Assembly: GCA_965220415.1 (NCBI GenBank) | Contig: OZ244829.1 | Location: forward strand, 1,302,001 to 1,366,000 | Length of the DNA stretch: 64,000 nucleotides | Source of the DNA: JAJDTR01 sp965220415 | GTDB taxonomy: Bacteria > Poribacteria > WGA-4E > JAJDTR01 | Reading direction: 5' to 3' | Part shown: positions 1 through 12,864 of the stretch, piece by piece | Layout: each line of letters opens with the position of its first letter | Position numbering within the stretch: the first letter of the stretch is position 1 | Position numbers and translations under genes: made by a program | Notes under the pieces: generated by a model | Database searches by the model: none | The model's input: the letters and a program-made list of their open reading frames with translations, nothing else | Told to the model about the DNA's origin: nothing

Positions 1-279
1 TCTGTCGTACTTGACGATGCCAAAGAGTCGATTGTCTCTGCCCGCATTGCTCTCGCGGCAGTTGCCCCTACCCCACTATTCGCCGCGGAAGCTAGTGCGC
101 TACTCGCTGGACGCTCTGCTTCCGATGAATCAGCTATTGAGGAAGCCGCTGAAGCGGCAAAAGCCATCGCTCGTCCAATAAGCGACATGCGTGGCAGCGC
201 CGAGCAGAGAGTGCATCTTGTCGGCGTGTTGACCAAGCGTGCGCTAAACGGCGCGATTCAAAGAGTGAAGGAGTCATAG
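1..279 (+). CDS. Molybdenum hydroxylase FAD-binding subunit, C-terminal end (partial)
   Basis: The reading frame is open from the window edge and ends in TAG at 277-279, leaving about 92 residues. The fragment (LDDAKESIVSARIALAAVAP near the start, then a helical tail with DMRGSAEQRVHLVGVLTKRAL) matches the C-terminal domain of CO dehydrogenase/xanthine dehydrogenase flavoprotein subunits. In this family the FAD subunit passes electrons from the 2Fe-2S subunit to the acceptor. The stop is 5 bases before the 2Fe-2S subunit gene, the usual M-S-L operon order. The N-terminal FAD domain lies outside the window, so only the family can be named. Confidence 0.85.
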   Translation, partial: SVVLDDAKESIVSARIALAAVAPTPLFAAEASALLAGRSASDESAIEEAAEAAKAIARPISDMRGSAEQRVHLVGVLTKRALNGAIQRVKES

Positions 280-284
280 ACTAA

Positions 285-773
285 ATGGCCGACAAAGTTC
301 ATGTTAAAACAGTGATTAACGGTGAAGCAGTGGAGTTCCTTTGCGAACCGCGCGATAGTTTGCTCGAAGTCCTGCGAGACAACTTGATGCTGACCGGCGC
401 CAAAGAAGGATGTAACAACGGCAACTGCGGCGCGTGCAGTGTAATCCTGGATGGGCGACTCGTTAATTCCTGCTTGGTACTCGGAGCCGAGATCGAAGGC
501 AAAGAGGTGGAAACCGTCGAAGGATTGGCGGAACCTAATAAACTTCATCCCATTCAAGATGCGTTTCTGGAAAACGCTGCACTCCAGTGTGGTGTCTGTA
601 CACCCGGCTTCATCATGGCTGCAAAAGCGTTGCTGAATGAAAACCCTAATCCGACCGAACACGATGTCCGCTTCTGGCTGGCGGGCAATCTGTGCCGCTG
701 TACCGGATACGATAAGATTGTCCGTGCCGTGCTTGATGCGGCGGAAACCATGTCTACGGAGGTAAGTGCGTAA
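285..773 (+). CDS. 2Fe-2S subunit of a xanthine dehydrogenase-family molybdenum hydroxylase
   Basis: A 162-residue protein with both clusters of the family. The plant-type ferredoxin motif is CNNGNCGACSV followed by a further Cys in GRLVNSC (about residues 45-67). The helical 2Fe-2S domain has CGVCTPGF and LCRCTGY (about residues 105-145). It is expected to carry electrons from the molybdopterin centre to FAD in the cytoplasm. The gene starts 5 bases after the FAD subunit, and its TAA shares a base with the ATG of the molybdopterin subunit, so the three are translationally coupled. The length is normal for the family. The substrate cannot be told from this subunit. Confidence 0.93.
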   Translation: MADKVHVKTVINGEAVEFLCEPRDSLLEVLRDNLMLTGAKEGCNNGNCGACSVILDGRLVNSCLVLGAEIEGKEVETVEGLAEPNKLHPIQDAFLENAALQCGVCTPGFIMAAKALLNENPNPTEHDVRFWLAGNLCRCTGYDKIVRAVLDAAETMSTEVSA

Positions 774-3028
774 TGGCAGTGGAAAAAGAATACAAGGTAA
801 TCGGAACCCGCCCCATTCGGCATGATGGGGTGGACAAGGTAACAGGTAGAGCACTTTACGGCGCAGATTATCAAGCTGCGGGATTGTTGCACGGTCGCGT
901 GCTGCGTAGTCCCCATGCCCATGCTCGGATTAAATCAATCAATACGAGCCGTGCGGAAGCCTATCCCGGCGTCAAGGCGGTTGTTACGGCTGCAGATTTG
1001 AATGCCTCGCAAGATAAGGTTGTTGACCTCGGCGAAGGCGCCGTTAATCTAAAGTTCATGTGCGATAACATCTTGGCGCGCGAGAAAGCGTTGTACAAGG
1101 GACATGCGGTTGCCGCCGTTGCCGCACTGAACGGTCACATTGCCGAAGAAGCGCTCGAACTCATCGATGTTGAGTACGAAGTGCTGCCGCCCGCGATAGA
1201 GGTCAGGGCAGCCATGCAAGACGATGCTCCCCTCGTCCACGAGGACATGAAGACCGACGAAATGGGGAAACAGTCGGAGAAATCAAGCAACATCGCCAGC
1301 CATTTTCAACACAAGAAAGGCGATATTGAGAAAGGTTTCGCCGAGGCTGATGTCGTCATCGAACACGACTACGTGACCGGTACCGTTCATCAGGGATACA
1401 TTGAGCCCCACAACGCAAGCGCCGTGTACAATGCCGATGGCGAAATCACTATCTGGTGCAGTACCCAAGGTGCGTTCAATGCGCGCGGCCAAGTGGCAGA
1501 GATTCTACAGCACCCAGTCTCCAAAGTAAAAGTCGTGCCGATGGAGATTGGCGGAGGTTTTGGCGGAAAGATTAGTGTCTACCTTGAACCTCTCGCCGCG
1601 CTGCTCTCCAAGAAGTCGGGGCGCCCCGTAAAGGTTCTGATGAGCCGCGAAGACGTATTCGAGAGTACCGGCCCCACGCCAGCCTCTTATGTACGTGTGA
1701 AAATCGGCGCCACCAACGACGGTCGCATTACCGCGGCAGAAGCTTACATCGCCTTTGAAGCCGGAGCCTATCCCGGTTCTCCAGTTGGCGCTGCTGCTAT
1801 GTGCGTCTTCTCCGCCTACAAGATTGAAAACGGATTTATTGACGCATACGATGTTCTCGTCAATAAAGCAAAAACCAACGCTTATCGCGCTCCGGGTTCG
1901 ACGAATGTCGCCTTCGCTACCGAAACGATCATTGACGAGATATGTGAAAAGATTGGGATGGATCCCATCGAATTCCGACTCCTGAACAGCGCAAAAGAGG
2001 GGGATTCTCGTGTTGACGGCCCGGTATTCCCGCGCATCGGTTTTATTGAAACTGTTGAAGCGGCAAAAGATCACCCGCACTACTCGGCGCCGCTGGAAGG
2101 CAAGTACAGAGGTCGTGGCGTCGCCACCGGTTTTTGGCCCAATTTCGCTTTCAAATCGAGCGTATCCATCAACGTAAACCCGGATGGGACGATAAGTCTC
2201 GTTGAAGGTTCAACAGACATCGGCGGTTCACGCGCCTCAATCGCCATGCAGGCTGCGGAAGTCTTGGGAATCTCTGCGGAATCCGTGCATCCCACGGTGG
2301 TTGACACCAACTCTGTTGGTTACACGGATGTAACTGGTGGAAGCCATACCACCTACACAACCGGTTTAGCCGCCTATGAGGCCGCCCAAGATGTAAAGAG
2401 CCAGATGATTGAGCGTGCCGCGAAATTGTGGGAGGTAGACGCGGGGGAAATCGAGTTCGCAGATGGCATATTCCGGTACGTCAACGGAAAAGAGGAAGAA
2501 ATCGACTTCAAGGAATTGGCTGAAAAACTCGGTCAAACCGGAGGCCCATTGATGGGGCGCGCAAGTGTTGCTCCGTCGGGTGCTGGTTCATCCATTGGAA
2601 CGCATATCGTTGACGTTGAGGTAGATGTCGATACCGGCAAAGTAGAAATTCTACGCTATACGGCGACGCAGGATGCCGGCAAAGCCATCCACCCCAGTTA
2701 CGTTGAAGGCCAAATTCAGGGCGGAGCAGTCCAAGGAATCGGCTGGGCACTGAACGAGGAATACATCTTCAACGAAGACGGTCAGATGACCAATGCCAGT
2801 TTCCTTGATTATCGGATGCCGACCAGTTACGATTTGCCGATGATTGACACGGTGATTGTTGAAGTCCCGCATCCTGACCATCCCTTCGGTGTCAGAGGCG
2901 TCGGCGAAACGCCAATCGTGGCTCCGCCCGCGGCTATCGCGAACGCCATCTACGATGCGGTCGGTGTCCGCCTCACGGAGTTGCCGATGTCACCCGAGCG
3001 TGTCCTCAAAGCGTTGGGGAAAATCTAA
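773..3028 (+). CDS. Molybdopterin-binding subunit, xanthine dehydrogenase/aldehyde oxidase family
   Basis: A 751-residue catalytic subunit. The N-terminal a/b-hammerhead domain is recognisable (GVDKVTGRALYGADY, then RSPHAHARI). The molybdopterin motif IGGGFGGK is near residue 263. The conserved base-catalyst glutamate is in GVRGVGETP near the C-terminus. The active-site loop reads NAYRAPGS, not the AYRCSFR loop of form I CO dehydrogenase, so a CO-oxidising role is unlikely. It belongs with the purine, aldehyde or N-heterocycle hydroxylases. It is the last gene of the three-subunit operon and is followed by a hairpin terminator at 3059-3101. The substrate is not known. Confidence 0.92.
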   Translation: MAVEKEYKVIGTRPIRHDGVDKVTGRALYGADYQAAGLLHGRVLRSPHAHARIKSINTSRAEAYPGVKAVVTAADLNASQDKVVDLGEGAVNLKFMCDNILAREKALYKGHAVAAVAALNGHIAEEALELIDVEYEVLPPAIEVRAAMQDDAPLVHEDMKTDEMGKQSEKSSNIASHFQHKKGDIEKGFAEADVVIEHDYVTGTVHQGYIEPHNASAVYNADGEITIWCSTQGAFNARGQVAEILQHPVSKVKVVPMEIGGGFGGKISVYLEPLAALLSKKSGRPVKVLMSREDVFESTGPTPASYVRVKIGATNDGRITAAEAYIAFEAGAYPGSPVGAAAMCVFSAYKIENGFIDAYDVLVNKAKTNAYRAPGSTNVAFATETIIDEICEKIGMDPIEFRLLNSAKEGDSRVDGPVFPRIGFIETVEAAKDHPHYSAPLEGKYRGRGVATGFWPNFAFKSSVSINVNPDGTISLVEGSTDIGGSRASIAMQAAEVLGISAESVHPTVVDTNSVGYTDVTGGSHTTYTTGLAAYEAAQDVKSQMIERAAKLWEVDAGEIEFADGIFRYVNGKEEEIDFKELAEKLGQTGGPLMGRASVAPSGAGSSIGTHIVDVEVDVDTGKVEILRYTATQDAGKAIHPSYVEGQIQGGAVQGIGWALNEEYIFNEDGQMTNASFLDYRMPTSYDLPMIDTVIVEVPHPDHPFGVRGVGETPIVAPPAAIANAIYDAVGVRLTELPMSPERVLKALGKI

Positions 3029-3058
3029 ACTCTCCGGCGGGAGAATTGCAACGTCAAG

Positions 3059-3101
3059 TGGGGTATTGGGGTAGCTCCTTCCCAATGCCCCATTTCTATT
3101 T
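3059..3101 (+). terminator. Intrinsic terminator after the molybdenum hydroxylase operon
   Basis: A 12-bp stem pairs 3059-3070 with 3081-3092 (one T-G pair) around a 10-base loop, followed by a T-rich TTTCTATTT tract. It lies 31 bases after the operon's last stop codon. Confidence 0.75.
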
Positions 3102-3290
3102 GAAATGTTACAGTCTTCCGCTTCAGAGGAATGACCTAATGAGGATTGCGTGAAAGAAAATCTTCCACCCTTCCTCTCTCCCATCCTTCCAATCCTATTT
3201 CTTTCTTTGCGGATTCAGATAATATCTTTAATGCAGAAACTCGTTTATTGTCCGCGAAAGTCTTACTATTTGTGAAAGGTCGATTCTGTC

Positions 3291-3572
3291 ATGGCAACCG
3301 TAGCAATCCCATCCCTTATGCAAGAGCTGACCGATGGCAAGGAGAAAGCCACCGTAGAAGGCAATACGATACGCGAAGTCCTTAACAACTTGGAGTCAAT
3401 CTACCCGGGCTTTAAAGCGCGCATCTGTGATGATGATCAGATTCGTCCCAATATTGCTGTTTATGTGGATGGCTCGCTAACGCGAGAAGGCATGCTTCAG
3501 CAAGTTTCGGAAGACAGTGAAATTCATTTCCTGCCAGCCATCAGCGGAGGCACGTCTCCGCAACTGTCTTGA
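3291..3572 (+). CDS. ThiS/MoaD-family sulfur-carrier-like protein with a C-terminal extension
   Basis: A 93-residue beta-grasp protein with the order of ThiS/MoaD/CysO proteins: TVEGNTIREVLNNLESIYPGFKARI, NIAVYVDGS and EIHFLPAISGG. These carriers are activated as a C-terminal Gly-Gly thiocarboxylate. Here the GG (residues 86-87) is followed by six more residues (TSPQLS), so it would need trimming before use, as JAMM peptidases do for CysO-type carriers. It lies about 260 bases after the molybdenum hydroxylase genes, which would fit a MoaD role in molybdopterin supply, but a CysO-like role in cysteine or other sulfur transfer is equally possible. Confidence 0.8.
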   Translation: MATVAIPSLMQELTDGKEKATVEGNTIREVLNNLESIYPGFKARICDDDQIRPNIAVYVDGSLTREGMLQQVSEDSEIHFLPAISGGTSPQLS

Positions 3573-3652
3573 AGTTTCCCACCATGATTCGATTGGGAGT
3601 TAAGGAGTTCTTGCACCCGTGTATCCGATTTCAAAAAAAAGCCATACCTTGA

Positions 3653-3678
3653 GAACCTTTTCGCTTTGTGTCTCGCCT
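3653..3678 (+). promoter_or_regulatory. Candidate ECF-sigma promoter upstream of the sigma gene
   Basis: GAACCTTTT (3653-3661), 9 bases, then TCTCGCCT (3671-3678). The same two boxes at exactly the same spacing occur at 6110-6135, upstream of the paralogue of this gene's C-terminal domain. GAAC-type -35 boxes are typical of ECF sigma factors. The shared motif suggests autoregulation. Confidence 0.55.
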
Positions 3679-3703
3679 TTAACGGATGATGGAGGTGGAC
3701 ACA

Positions 3704-5056
3704 GTGGAAAATTTAGACATCGAATCATTAGTTCGTTTATGCACACAGCAGAATGAACATGCATTTGCCGAGTTGGTTCGCCGGCATGAACGACAGTTAG
3801 TGGCACAAATACGCTATCAACTGGGAAACCCCGACCACGTAGAAGATGTATTGCAGGACACGCTTTTGCAGGCGTGGCTCGGTATTCCCAGGCTCCGCGA
3901 ACCAAAGGCTGTCGCAAAATGGCTTCTTCGGATTGCTCAGAATCGGTGTTACGACTTCCTCAAGTCCGCCCAGCGACGAGATTTACCGATCAAAAATGAA
4001 GAATTAACCCAATTTGTTGATCGATTCGGCCACAAACAGATTCGGCAGAGACAGATTCTTGATGATGCGGTCGAAGCACTGGCACATGCACCAGATGACC
4101 AGCGAGAAGTAGCGCAACTGTTCTACCTCGAAGGATTTTCTATTGCCGAGATTGCCGCACGCCGGCGCTGCCCGGAAGGTACGGTCAAGCAGCGTTTGTT
4201 TCACGCGCGAGCTTATCTCCGTGAAACTTTTGGTATTTCTCAGAGCGAGGCAACGAGCCACGCGAACGCTCACAAACCCGCAACCAAGAGACAGCCATTC
4301 CCTCCTCATCGGCCGAAGGTGGTTATCAGCGAACTAAACGCCGATCCGTTCTCCGTAGATTGCCCCGAACTTCGTTGGTGGTTCATTATTCCCGAAATTG
4401 GTGAACGTTCCCTGTTCGCGGACTATATGCCCGCGACTTGGGAACTATCTGAGGTACACGAGATTCAGGCGGCAAGACCTGTCATCGTGCACGATGTCGA
4501 CGGGATTGAGATGGAGATTCACACATGGGAGCCACGAAACGGCTGGGCGCCATCAACATGGGAGATTTGTGGTCGACTGACCCAAACGACCGCAGAGTAT
4601 TTGGCAGTCTCACTATATGACGATGGCAAGAGATTTTTGCACACCTTCCTTGACGAATGCTTCGACTTCAACTGGGGGCAGATGCCCAGAAAACTGGAAG
4701 ATCGCGGGCGTTTCGCAACTCAGTCAGACGGATCAATTGAACACGTGCATAGCCTTGAGGATATAGATTCCAACGGCGCCGGCCTGTTCTCTGTGTCGGT
4801 TGGCAGCAGGAACTTCACCTGTCTCCGAGTATTTCAGTTAGAAGCACCTCCGACCGCACTTGACACGCCAATCACGGAAAGCTACGTGACTGAAACTGGA
4901 CGTACGGTCATGGTACGGCATTTCTGTCGCCCGGAAATGGCAATGTCTGCCAAATCGGAAAGCATCGTGGTTGATGACAACCTACAACTTATAATGGACG
5001 GTGTCACGTATGTTCACTGGTATGACAGCATATCCAACATAGCATGCGGATTCTAA
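3704..5056 (+). CDS. ECF-like RNA polymerase sigma factor with a 250-residue C-terminal domain
   Basis: Region 2 is clear (HAFAELVRRHERQ, then VEDVLQDTLLQAWL and a WLLRIAQNRCYDFLK stretch, about residues 15-90). So is region 4 (DDQREVAQLFYLEGFSIAEI then PEGTVKQRLFHAR, about residues 125-180). A domain of about 250 residues then follows that is not the SnoaL-like tail of ECF41/42 groups. It is rich in Trp and Cys, with CPELRWWFI, GERSLFADY and FCRPE, and ends in HWYDSISNIACGF. A separate gene at 6214 encodes the same domain alone. GTG 3704 is preferred over ATG 3686 because GGAGGTGG sits 5 bases upstream. The C-terminal domain may sense a signal or hold the sigma part in check; this is inference. 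Confidence 0.85.
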   Translation: MENLDIESLVRLCTQQNEHAFAELVRRHERQLVAQIRYQLGNPDHVEDVLQDTLLQAWLGIPRLREPKAVAKWLLRIAQNRCYDFLKSAQRRDLPIKNEELTQFVDRFGHKQIRQRQILDDAVEALAHAPDDQREVAQLFYLEGFSIAEIAARRRCPEGTVKQRLFHARAYLRETFGISQSEATSHANAHKPATKRQPFPPHRPKVVISELNADPFSVDCPELRWWFIIPEIGERSLFADYMPATWELSEVHEIQAARPVIVHDVDGIEMEIHTWEPRNGWAPSTWEICGRLTQTTAEYLAVSLYDDGKRFLHTFLDECFDFNWGQMPRKLEDRGRFATQSDGSIEHVHSLEDIDSNGAGLFSVSVGSRNFTCLRVFQLEAPPTALDTPITESYVTETGRTVMVRHFCRPEMAMSAKSESIVVDDNLQLIMDGVTYVHWYDSISNIACGF

Positions 5057-5110
5057 TACTAATTCGTAATCCATGAGTCACAGAAAGCGAGTGTTCGTGG
5101 TGGTAATTAA

Positions 5111-5150
5111 GGGAGATCGAACGAACGAATCGTGAGTGCGATAGAGATTC
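5111..5150 (+). repeat. GATC-flanked short interspersed unit
   Basis: One diverged unit of the family with consensus order GGGATCAAGCGA, TGAATA, GAGTGCGATAGAGATCCC. It starts GGGAGATCGAACGA and ends GCGATAGAGATTC. Confidence 0.7.
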
Positions 5151-5179
5151 TTCTCCTCAAAGCGAGCAAAGCTCGCTCT

Positions 5180-5451
5180 AATAGAAAAGTACATTTGTAG
5201 GGTGCGCACTGCGCACCAGCCTCTAAAAGCCCCAGAGGGGATCAAACGAGTGAATAGCGAGTGCGATAGAGATCTTGAAGGTGTGTAGTAACATCGAAAC
5301 CCTACGGACCTAAGCCCCAGCGGGGATCAAGCGACTGATTAAGGAGCGCGATAGAGATCCCACATGTGTACAACAATTCACGGCAAAAACACGAAAAACC
5401 ACTCCTCAAATGGCAAAAAATGGGATTGGCACCTATTATTCAAACAGGTTC
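5180..5451. mobile_element. MITE of the AGCCTGTTTG family with nested GATC units
   Basis: The core reads AAAAGTACATTTGTAGGG, then GCGCACTGCGCACCAGCC, and the right end is CAAACAGGTTC followed by TA. The core and right end match copies at 14329-14458 and 42128-42286. The left terminus is decayed. Relative to the 42 kb copy, GATC-flanked units lie inside it at 5237-5276 and 5322-5361. Confidence 0.65.
5237..5361 (+). repeat. Two GATC-flanked units
   Basis: Units at 5237-5276 (GGGGATCAAACGAGTGAATA ... GCGATAGAGATC) and 5322-5361 (GGGGATCAAGCGACTGATTA ... GCGATAGAGATCCC). They are separated by about 45 bases of MITE-like sequence. Confidence 0.75.
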
Positions 5452-5598
5452 TAAAGCAAAGAAAGTTCGCTCCTACAGTTGACTAATCTCAGCAGTTTAC
5501 ATGCATCAAAACCGTCCATCTATATTTTTAATTTTTACATTTCGCGACTGAGTGGTTTCTTACTCGCTCGTAGTCCAAAATGTGAGATAACACGAATG

Positions 5599-5959
5599 GT
5601 AACTGTTTAGCGCCTTGGTTTCTGGAGCCGAACACTGTGAATCTAGACTGCATTTTTCCCATTTTCTAGGCGGATTTCGTGTGGATGCTCAATTTTCCGG
5701 TTTGTAGTAGGATCAAGCGAGTGGATAGCGAGTGATCAACTGAGTGAATAACGAAGGCGATAGAGATCCTATAGAGATCCCATTCATTGCCCGTCCATGG
5801 CTCTGTGAGTTTTACTGACCAGCAAGCGAGTGAGCGAATGAATAATGAGAGATCAACTGAACGGATAGTGAAGACGATAGAGATCCCGTAGAGATCCACT
5901 AATCACTAGCCAGCAACGGAGCGGATAGCGACGGCGGTAGAGATCCATAAAACACTTAC
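5599..5959. mobile_element. IS66-like MITE with 8-bp target duplication
   Basis: The left end is GTAACTGTTTAG and the right end AAAACACTTAC, nearly inverted. Both sides are flanked by the identical 8 bases CACGAATG (5591-5598 and 5960-5967). GTAA termini with 8-bp duplications are characteristic of the IS66 family. No transposase is encoded. The left 110 bases and the right part match the copy at 33684-33905. This copy is longer because several GATC-flanked units (from 5710) lie in its middle. Confidence 0.8.
5710..5781 (+). repeat. Compound GATC-flanked unit inside the IS66-like MITE
   Basis: It begins GGATCAAGCGAGTGGATAGC, restarts as GATCAACTGAGTGAATAACG, and ends GCGATAGAGATCC plus an extra ATAGAGATCCC. 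More unit fragments follow at about 5824-5947. Confidence 0.7.
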
Positions 5960-6109
5960 CACGAATGTAAATGACTATAATTCGCGGCCAAAGCCAGCCC
6001 AGCCTTATGTACCGTGACCAAGAAACCGTACCTGCCATCGCGAATCCGTTCCGATGCGGAGGGCTCATCTGATTCGCATATTTCCACACAAAAGAAAATC
6101 CCGTCCGCA

Positions 6110-6135
6110 GAACCTTTTCCTTTCCTTTCTCGCCT
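6110..6135 (+). promoter_or_regulatory. Candidate ECF-sigma promoter upstream of the stand-alone domain gene
   Basis: GAACCTTTT (6110-6118), 9 bases, TCTCGCCT (6128-6135). The boxes and spacing are identical to those at 3653-3678, so the two genes are probably co-regulated, perhaps by the sigma factor at 3704. Confidence 0.55.
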
Positions 6136-6213
6136 ATTATAAATGACGGCGCTGAGCGCACAGACATATAACCGTCTATCTCTAGACCGTTTTATGAAAG
6201 GAGAAAAAATCGA

Positions 6214-7017
6214 ATGCATACACACAAACCTAGAACTACAAAACAACCCTTCCCACGTCGTGGGCCCAAGGTTGTCATTGCGCCAAGCGACACAGGACCT
6301 TTTACGGTAAATTGCCCCGAACTTCGATGGTGGTTCATCGTGCCGAAAACAGGCGAACGTGCATTGTATGCGGACTATACCGCGACAGCTTGGAAACTCT
6401 CCGAAGTCCATGAGATGAAGGTGACCGGAGCTGCTACCGTGCATGGTATGGACGGTGTTGAAATTTCAATCCAAACGTGGAATACGAACAATGGATGGTG
6501 TTCGCCTCCATGGCAGATGTATGGCCGACTGACAGAGGAAACAGCAGAATATCTAGCTGTATCACAGATTCACGACGGTAAAAGATTGTTGTACACCTAC
6601 CTCGACAGAGATTTCGACCACGACTGGGGAAATGTACCTCGCAAGTTGGACGATTGTGGGCATTTCGTTACCCAGACCGATGGTTCACTAAAACGGTTAC
6701 ATAGCCTCGAAGAAGACACAGCCAGTGGAGCCGGCGTTTTTTCCGTGTCAATAGGGGAACGACATTTTACTTGCCTCCGCGTATTGGAGTTGGGCATTCC
6801 CCTCGAATCGCATGATACTCACCAAACAGTAAGCTACGTTACTGAGGTGGGGCGTACCGTGTTGGTGAGGCATTTCTGCCATCCGGAAAAGACATTGCTT
6901 GATGACAACGGGAAACCTGAGAACGTCGTTGTTGATAACGATCATCAACTTGTGGTTGATCGGGTCACCTTTGCCCACTGGTATGACAGTTTTTCTAACC
7001 TAGCATTTGGGTTCTAA
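6214..7017 (+). CDS. Stand-alone paralogue of the sigma factor's C-terminal domain
   Basis: A 267-residue protein that aligns along its whole length with residues of about 195-450 of the sigma factor at 3704. Shared blocks include CPELRWWFI, GERALYADY, TAEYLAVSQ, WGNVPRKLDD, GAGVFSVSIGERHFTCLRV, SYVTEVGRTV and HWYDSFSNLAFGF. It has no sigma region 2 or 4. Homology begins at the H-x-HKP linker, which is now the N-terminus. AAGGAG at 6198-6203 supports ATG 6214. It may titrate or antagonise the domain in the sigma factor or respond to the same ligand; this is inference. No known family was recognised. Confidence 0.8.
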   Translation: MHTHKPRTTKQPFPRRGPKVVIAPSDTGPFTVNCPELRWWFIVPKTGERALYADYTATAWKLSEVHEMKVTGAATVHGMDGVEISIQTWNTNNGWCSPPWQMYGRLTEETAEYLAVSQIHDGKRLLYTYLDRDFDHDWGNVPRKLDDCGHFVTQTDGSLKRLHSLEEDTASGAGVFSVSIGERHFTCLRVLELGIPLESHDTHQTVSYVTEVGRTVLVRHFCHPEKTLLDDNGKPENVVVDNDHQLVVDRVTFAHWYDSFSNLAFGF

Positions 7018-7239
7018 ATTGAACGCACCAGTCGAATATAGTGGGAAGCATACTCAACCAATCATGCCAACGCCAACATCTGCACCTGCTCTTCACATTC
7101 GGATAGTCAGAGGGATATGGTGTACACTAATTGACGCCCTCAAGGACGCTAAGTCAATCGATTCAATCGCCGGTCACACACATCTTTCGCCGAGATCTTG
7201 CCCAATCTGAGCAAGGTCAAAAAAAATTGAAATAATTAC

Positions 7240-7268
7240 TTGACACCCGCATGACTGCGTGGTATAAT
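7240..7268 (+). promoter_or_regulatory. Consensus promoter of the rRNA operon
   Basis: TTGACA (7240-7245), 17 bases, TATAAT (7263-7268): a perfect housekeeping-sigma promoter about 130 bases before mature 16S. From the preceding gene (7017) to here I see no gene. Confidence 0.9.
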
Positions 7269-7298
7269 ACCATGCTTTCAACATGGAAGCGCAAAAGA

Positions 7299-7311
7299 TG
7301 CTCTTTGAAAA
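7299..7311 (+). promoter_or_regulatory. boxA antitermination site in the rRNA leader
   Basis: TGCTCTTTGAAAA closely resembles the boxA consensus (TGCTCTTTAACAA) at the usual place between rRNA promoter and 16S. A second boxA-like TGATCTTTGACAA lies at about 9238-9250 before 23S. Confidence 0.7.
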
Positions 7312-7399
7312 CTGAATAGTGATTTGTGACATGTCTTTTAATCTTGAAGTTTCTCTTTACAAAAGAGTAAGGTTTCGCTAACCATTGGTTAGCACCGAT

Positions 7400-8963
<1,564 letters not shown>

Positions 8964-9061
8964 CTACACAACATACTTGACCTCAACCGGATGGTATGTT
9001 CAGCTCGTTATTTTGGATGTGTCCAATCACTATTTGGTTTTCATTGAGTAATCTTATGTTT

Positions 9062-9138
9062 GGGCTTATAGCTCAGACGGTTAGAGCGCGCGCCTGATAA
9101 GCGCGAGGTCTCTGGTTCGACTCCAGATAAGCCCACCA
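9062..9138 (+). tRNA. tRNA-Ile (anticodon GAT)
   Basis: 77 bases including an encoded CCA. Acceptor GGGCTTA pairs with TAAGCCC, the anticodon loop is CTGATAA, and the T arm contains GGTTCGA. It lies in the 16S-23S spacer, its usual place. Confidence 0.95.
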
Positions 9139-9147
9139 TCTTCGTGT

Positions 9148-9220
9148 GGGGGTGTAGCTCAGTCGGGAGAGCGCCTGCTTTGCAAGCAGGAGGCCAGCGG
9201 TTCGATTCCGCTCATCTCCA
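9148..9220 (+). tRNA. tRNA-Ala (anticodon TGC)
   Basis: 73 bases. Acceptor GGGGGTG pairs with CATCTCC (two G-T pairs), the anticodon stem-loop is CCTGCTTTGCAAGCAGG, and the T arm is intact. The 3' CCA is not encoded, unlike the neighbouring tRNA-Ile, so it needs CCA addition. Confidence 0.94.
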
Positions 9221-9289
9221 CTCGCCTTTTTAGGCGTTGATCTTTGACAATTGCATAGAGGGTATCGGCTATTTATTTTTATTTTTCTT

Positions 9290-12313
<3,024 letters not shown>

Positions 12314-12380
12314 TTTTGCAATCTATGGCAAATACCCAATTCTATGCAATTGTCAAATTTTTTACTCGTTCTCATATTCT

Positions 12381-12497
12381 TCCGGTGATTATAGCGGAGA
12401 GGAAACACCCGTAACCATTCCGAACACGGCAGTTAAGCTCTTCAGCGCCGATGATACTTCGAGGGCGACCTCGCGGGAAAGTAGGTCGTTGCCGGGA
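12381..12497 (+). rRNA. 5S ribosomal RNA
   Basis: About 117 bases with the conserved CCGAACACGGCAGTTAAGC block. TCCGGT at the start pairs with GCCGGG at the end. It is the last gene of the rRNA operon, about 67 bases after 23S. Confidence 0.92.
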
Positions 12498-12508
12498 GAT
12501 TTTATTGG

Positions 12509-12545
12509 GGCATCAAGTCAACTCATTGGCTTGATGCCTTTTTTT
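12509..12545 (+). terminator. rRNA operon terminator
   Basis: A perfect 9-bp stem, GGCATCAAG (12509-12517) with CTTGATGCC (12530-12538), followed by seven T. Confidence 0.92.
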
Positions 12546-12749
12546 ATGCCTGGCCACCATTTCTGTCGGGTGAGATAGAGATCCTTTTCTATACTTAACG
12601 CTGCCGGGAGTTGCGTTTTTCTCAATAGAGCCTATCCCAATGGCGATAGATTCCCGTACCACGATCTGTTAGATTGTGATCGCATCTGTACGACGATAGC
12701 TTCCCCCGTCAGGCTATCTGTACCAGTAAAGCATCCAAATCCGCTTGTA

Positions 12750-12863
12750 GGATCAAGCGACTGAATAAGGAGCGCGATAGTAGATCCTTCAAGTGACTGG
12801 ATAAGGATCGAATCAACTGAGTAATAACGAAGGCGATAGCAAATCCCGCACGATAGAGATCCT
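12750..12863 (+). repeat. Compound block of GATC-flanked units
   Basis: Several units run in tandem, starting GGATCAAGCGACTGAATAAG. Some end GCGATAG without the final GATCC, so units of different decay state are mixed. Confidence 0.7.
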
Positions 12864-12864
12864 A

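Larger units (their letters stand above)
5057..6213. other. Gene-free gap of about 1.15 kb made largely of dispersed repeats
   Basis: I see no credible gene here. The gap holds a copy of the AGCCTGTTTG-type MITE with GATC units inside it (about 5180-5451), an IS66-like MITE (5599-5959), several GATC-flanked units, and the promoter-like motif of the 6214 gene. The open frames crossing it read through repeats. Confidence 0.7.

Noticed and set aside
1505..2080. 191-codon minus-strand frame inside the molybdopterin subunit gene
   Set aside because: It is the antisense shadow of a well-supported gene.
773..3028. Assignment of the molybdopterin subunit as form I CO dehydrogenase (CoxL)
   Set aside because: The active-site loop is AYRAPGS and lacks the AYRCSFR signature.
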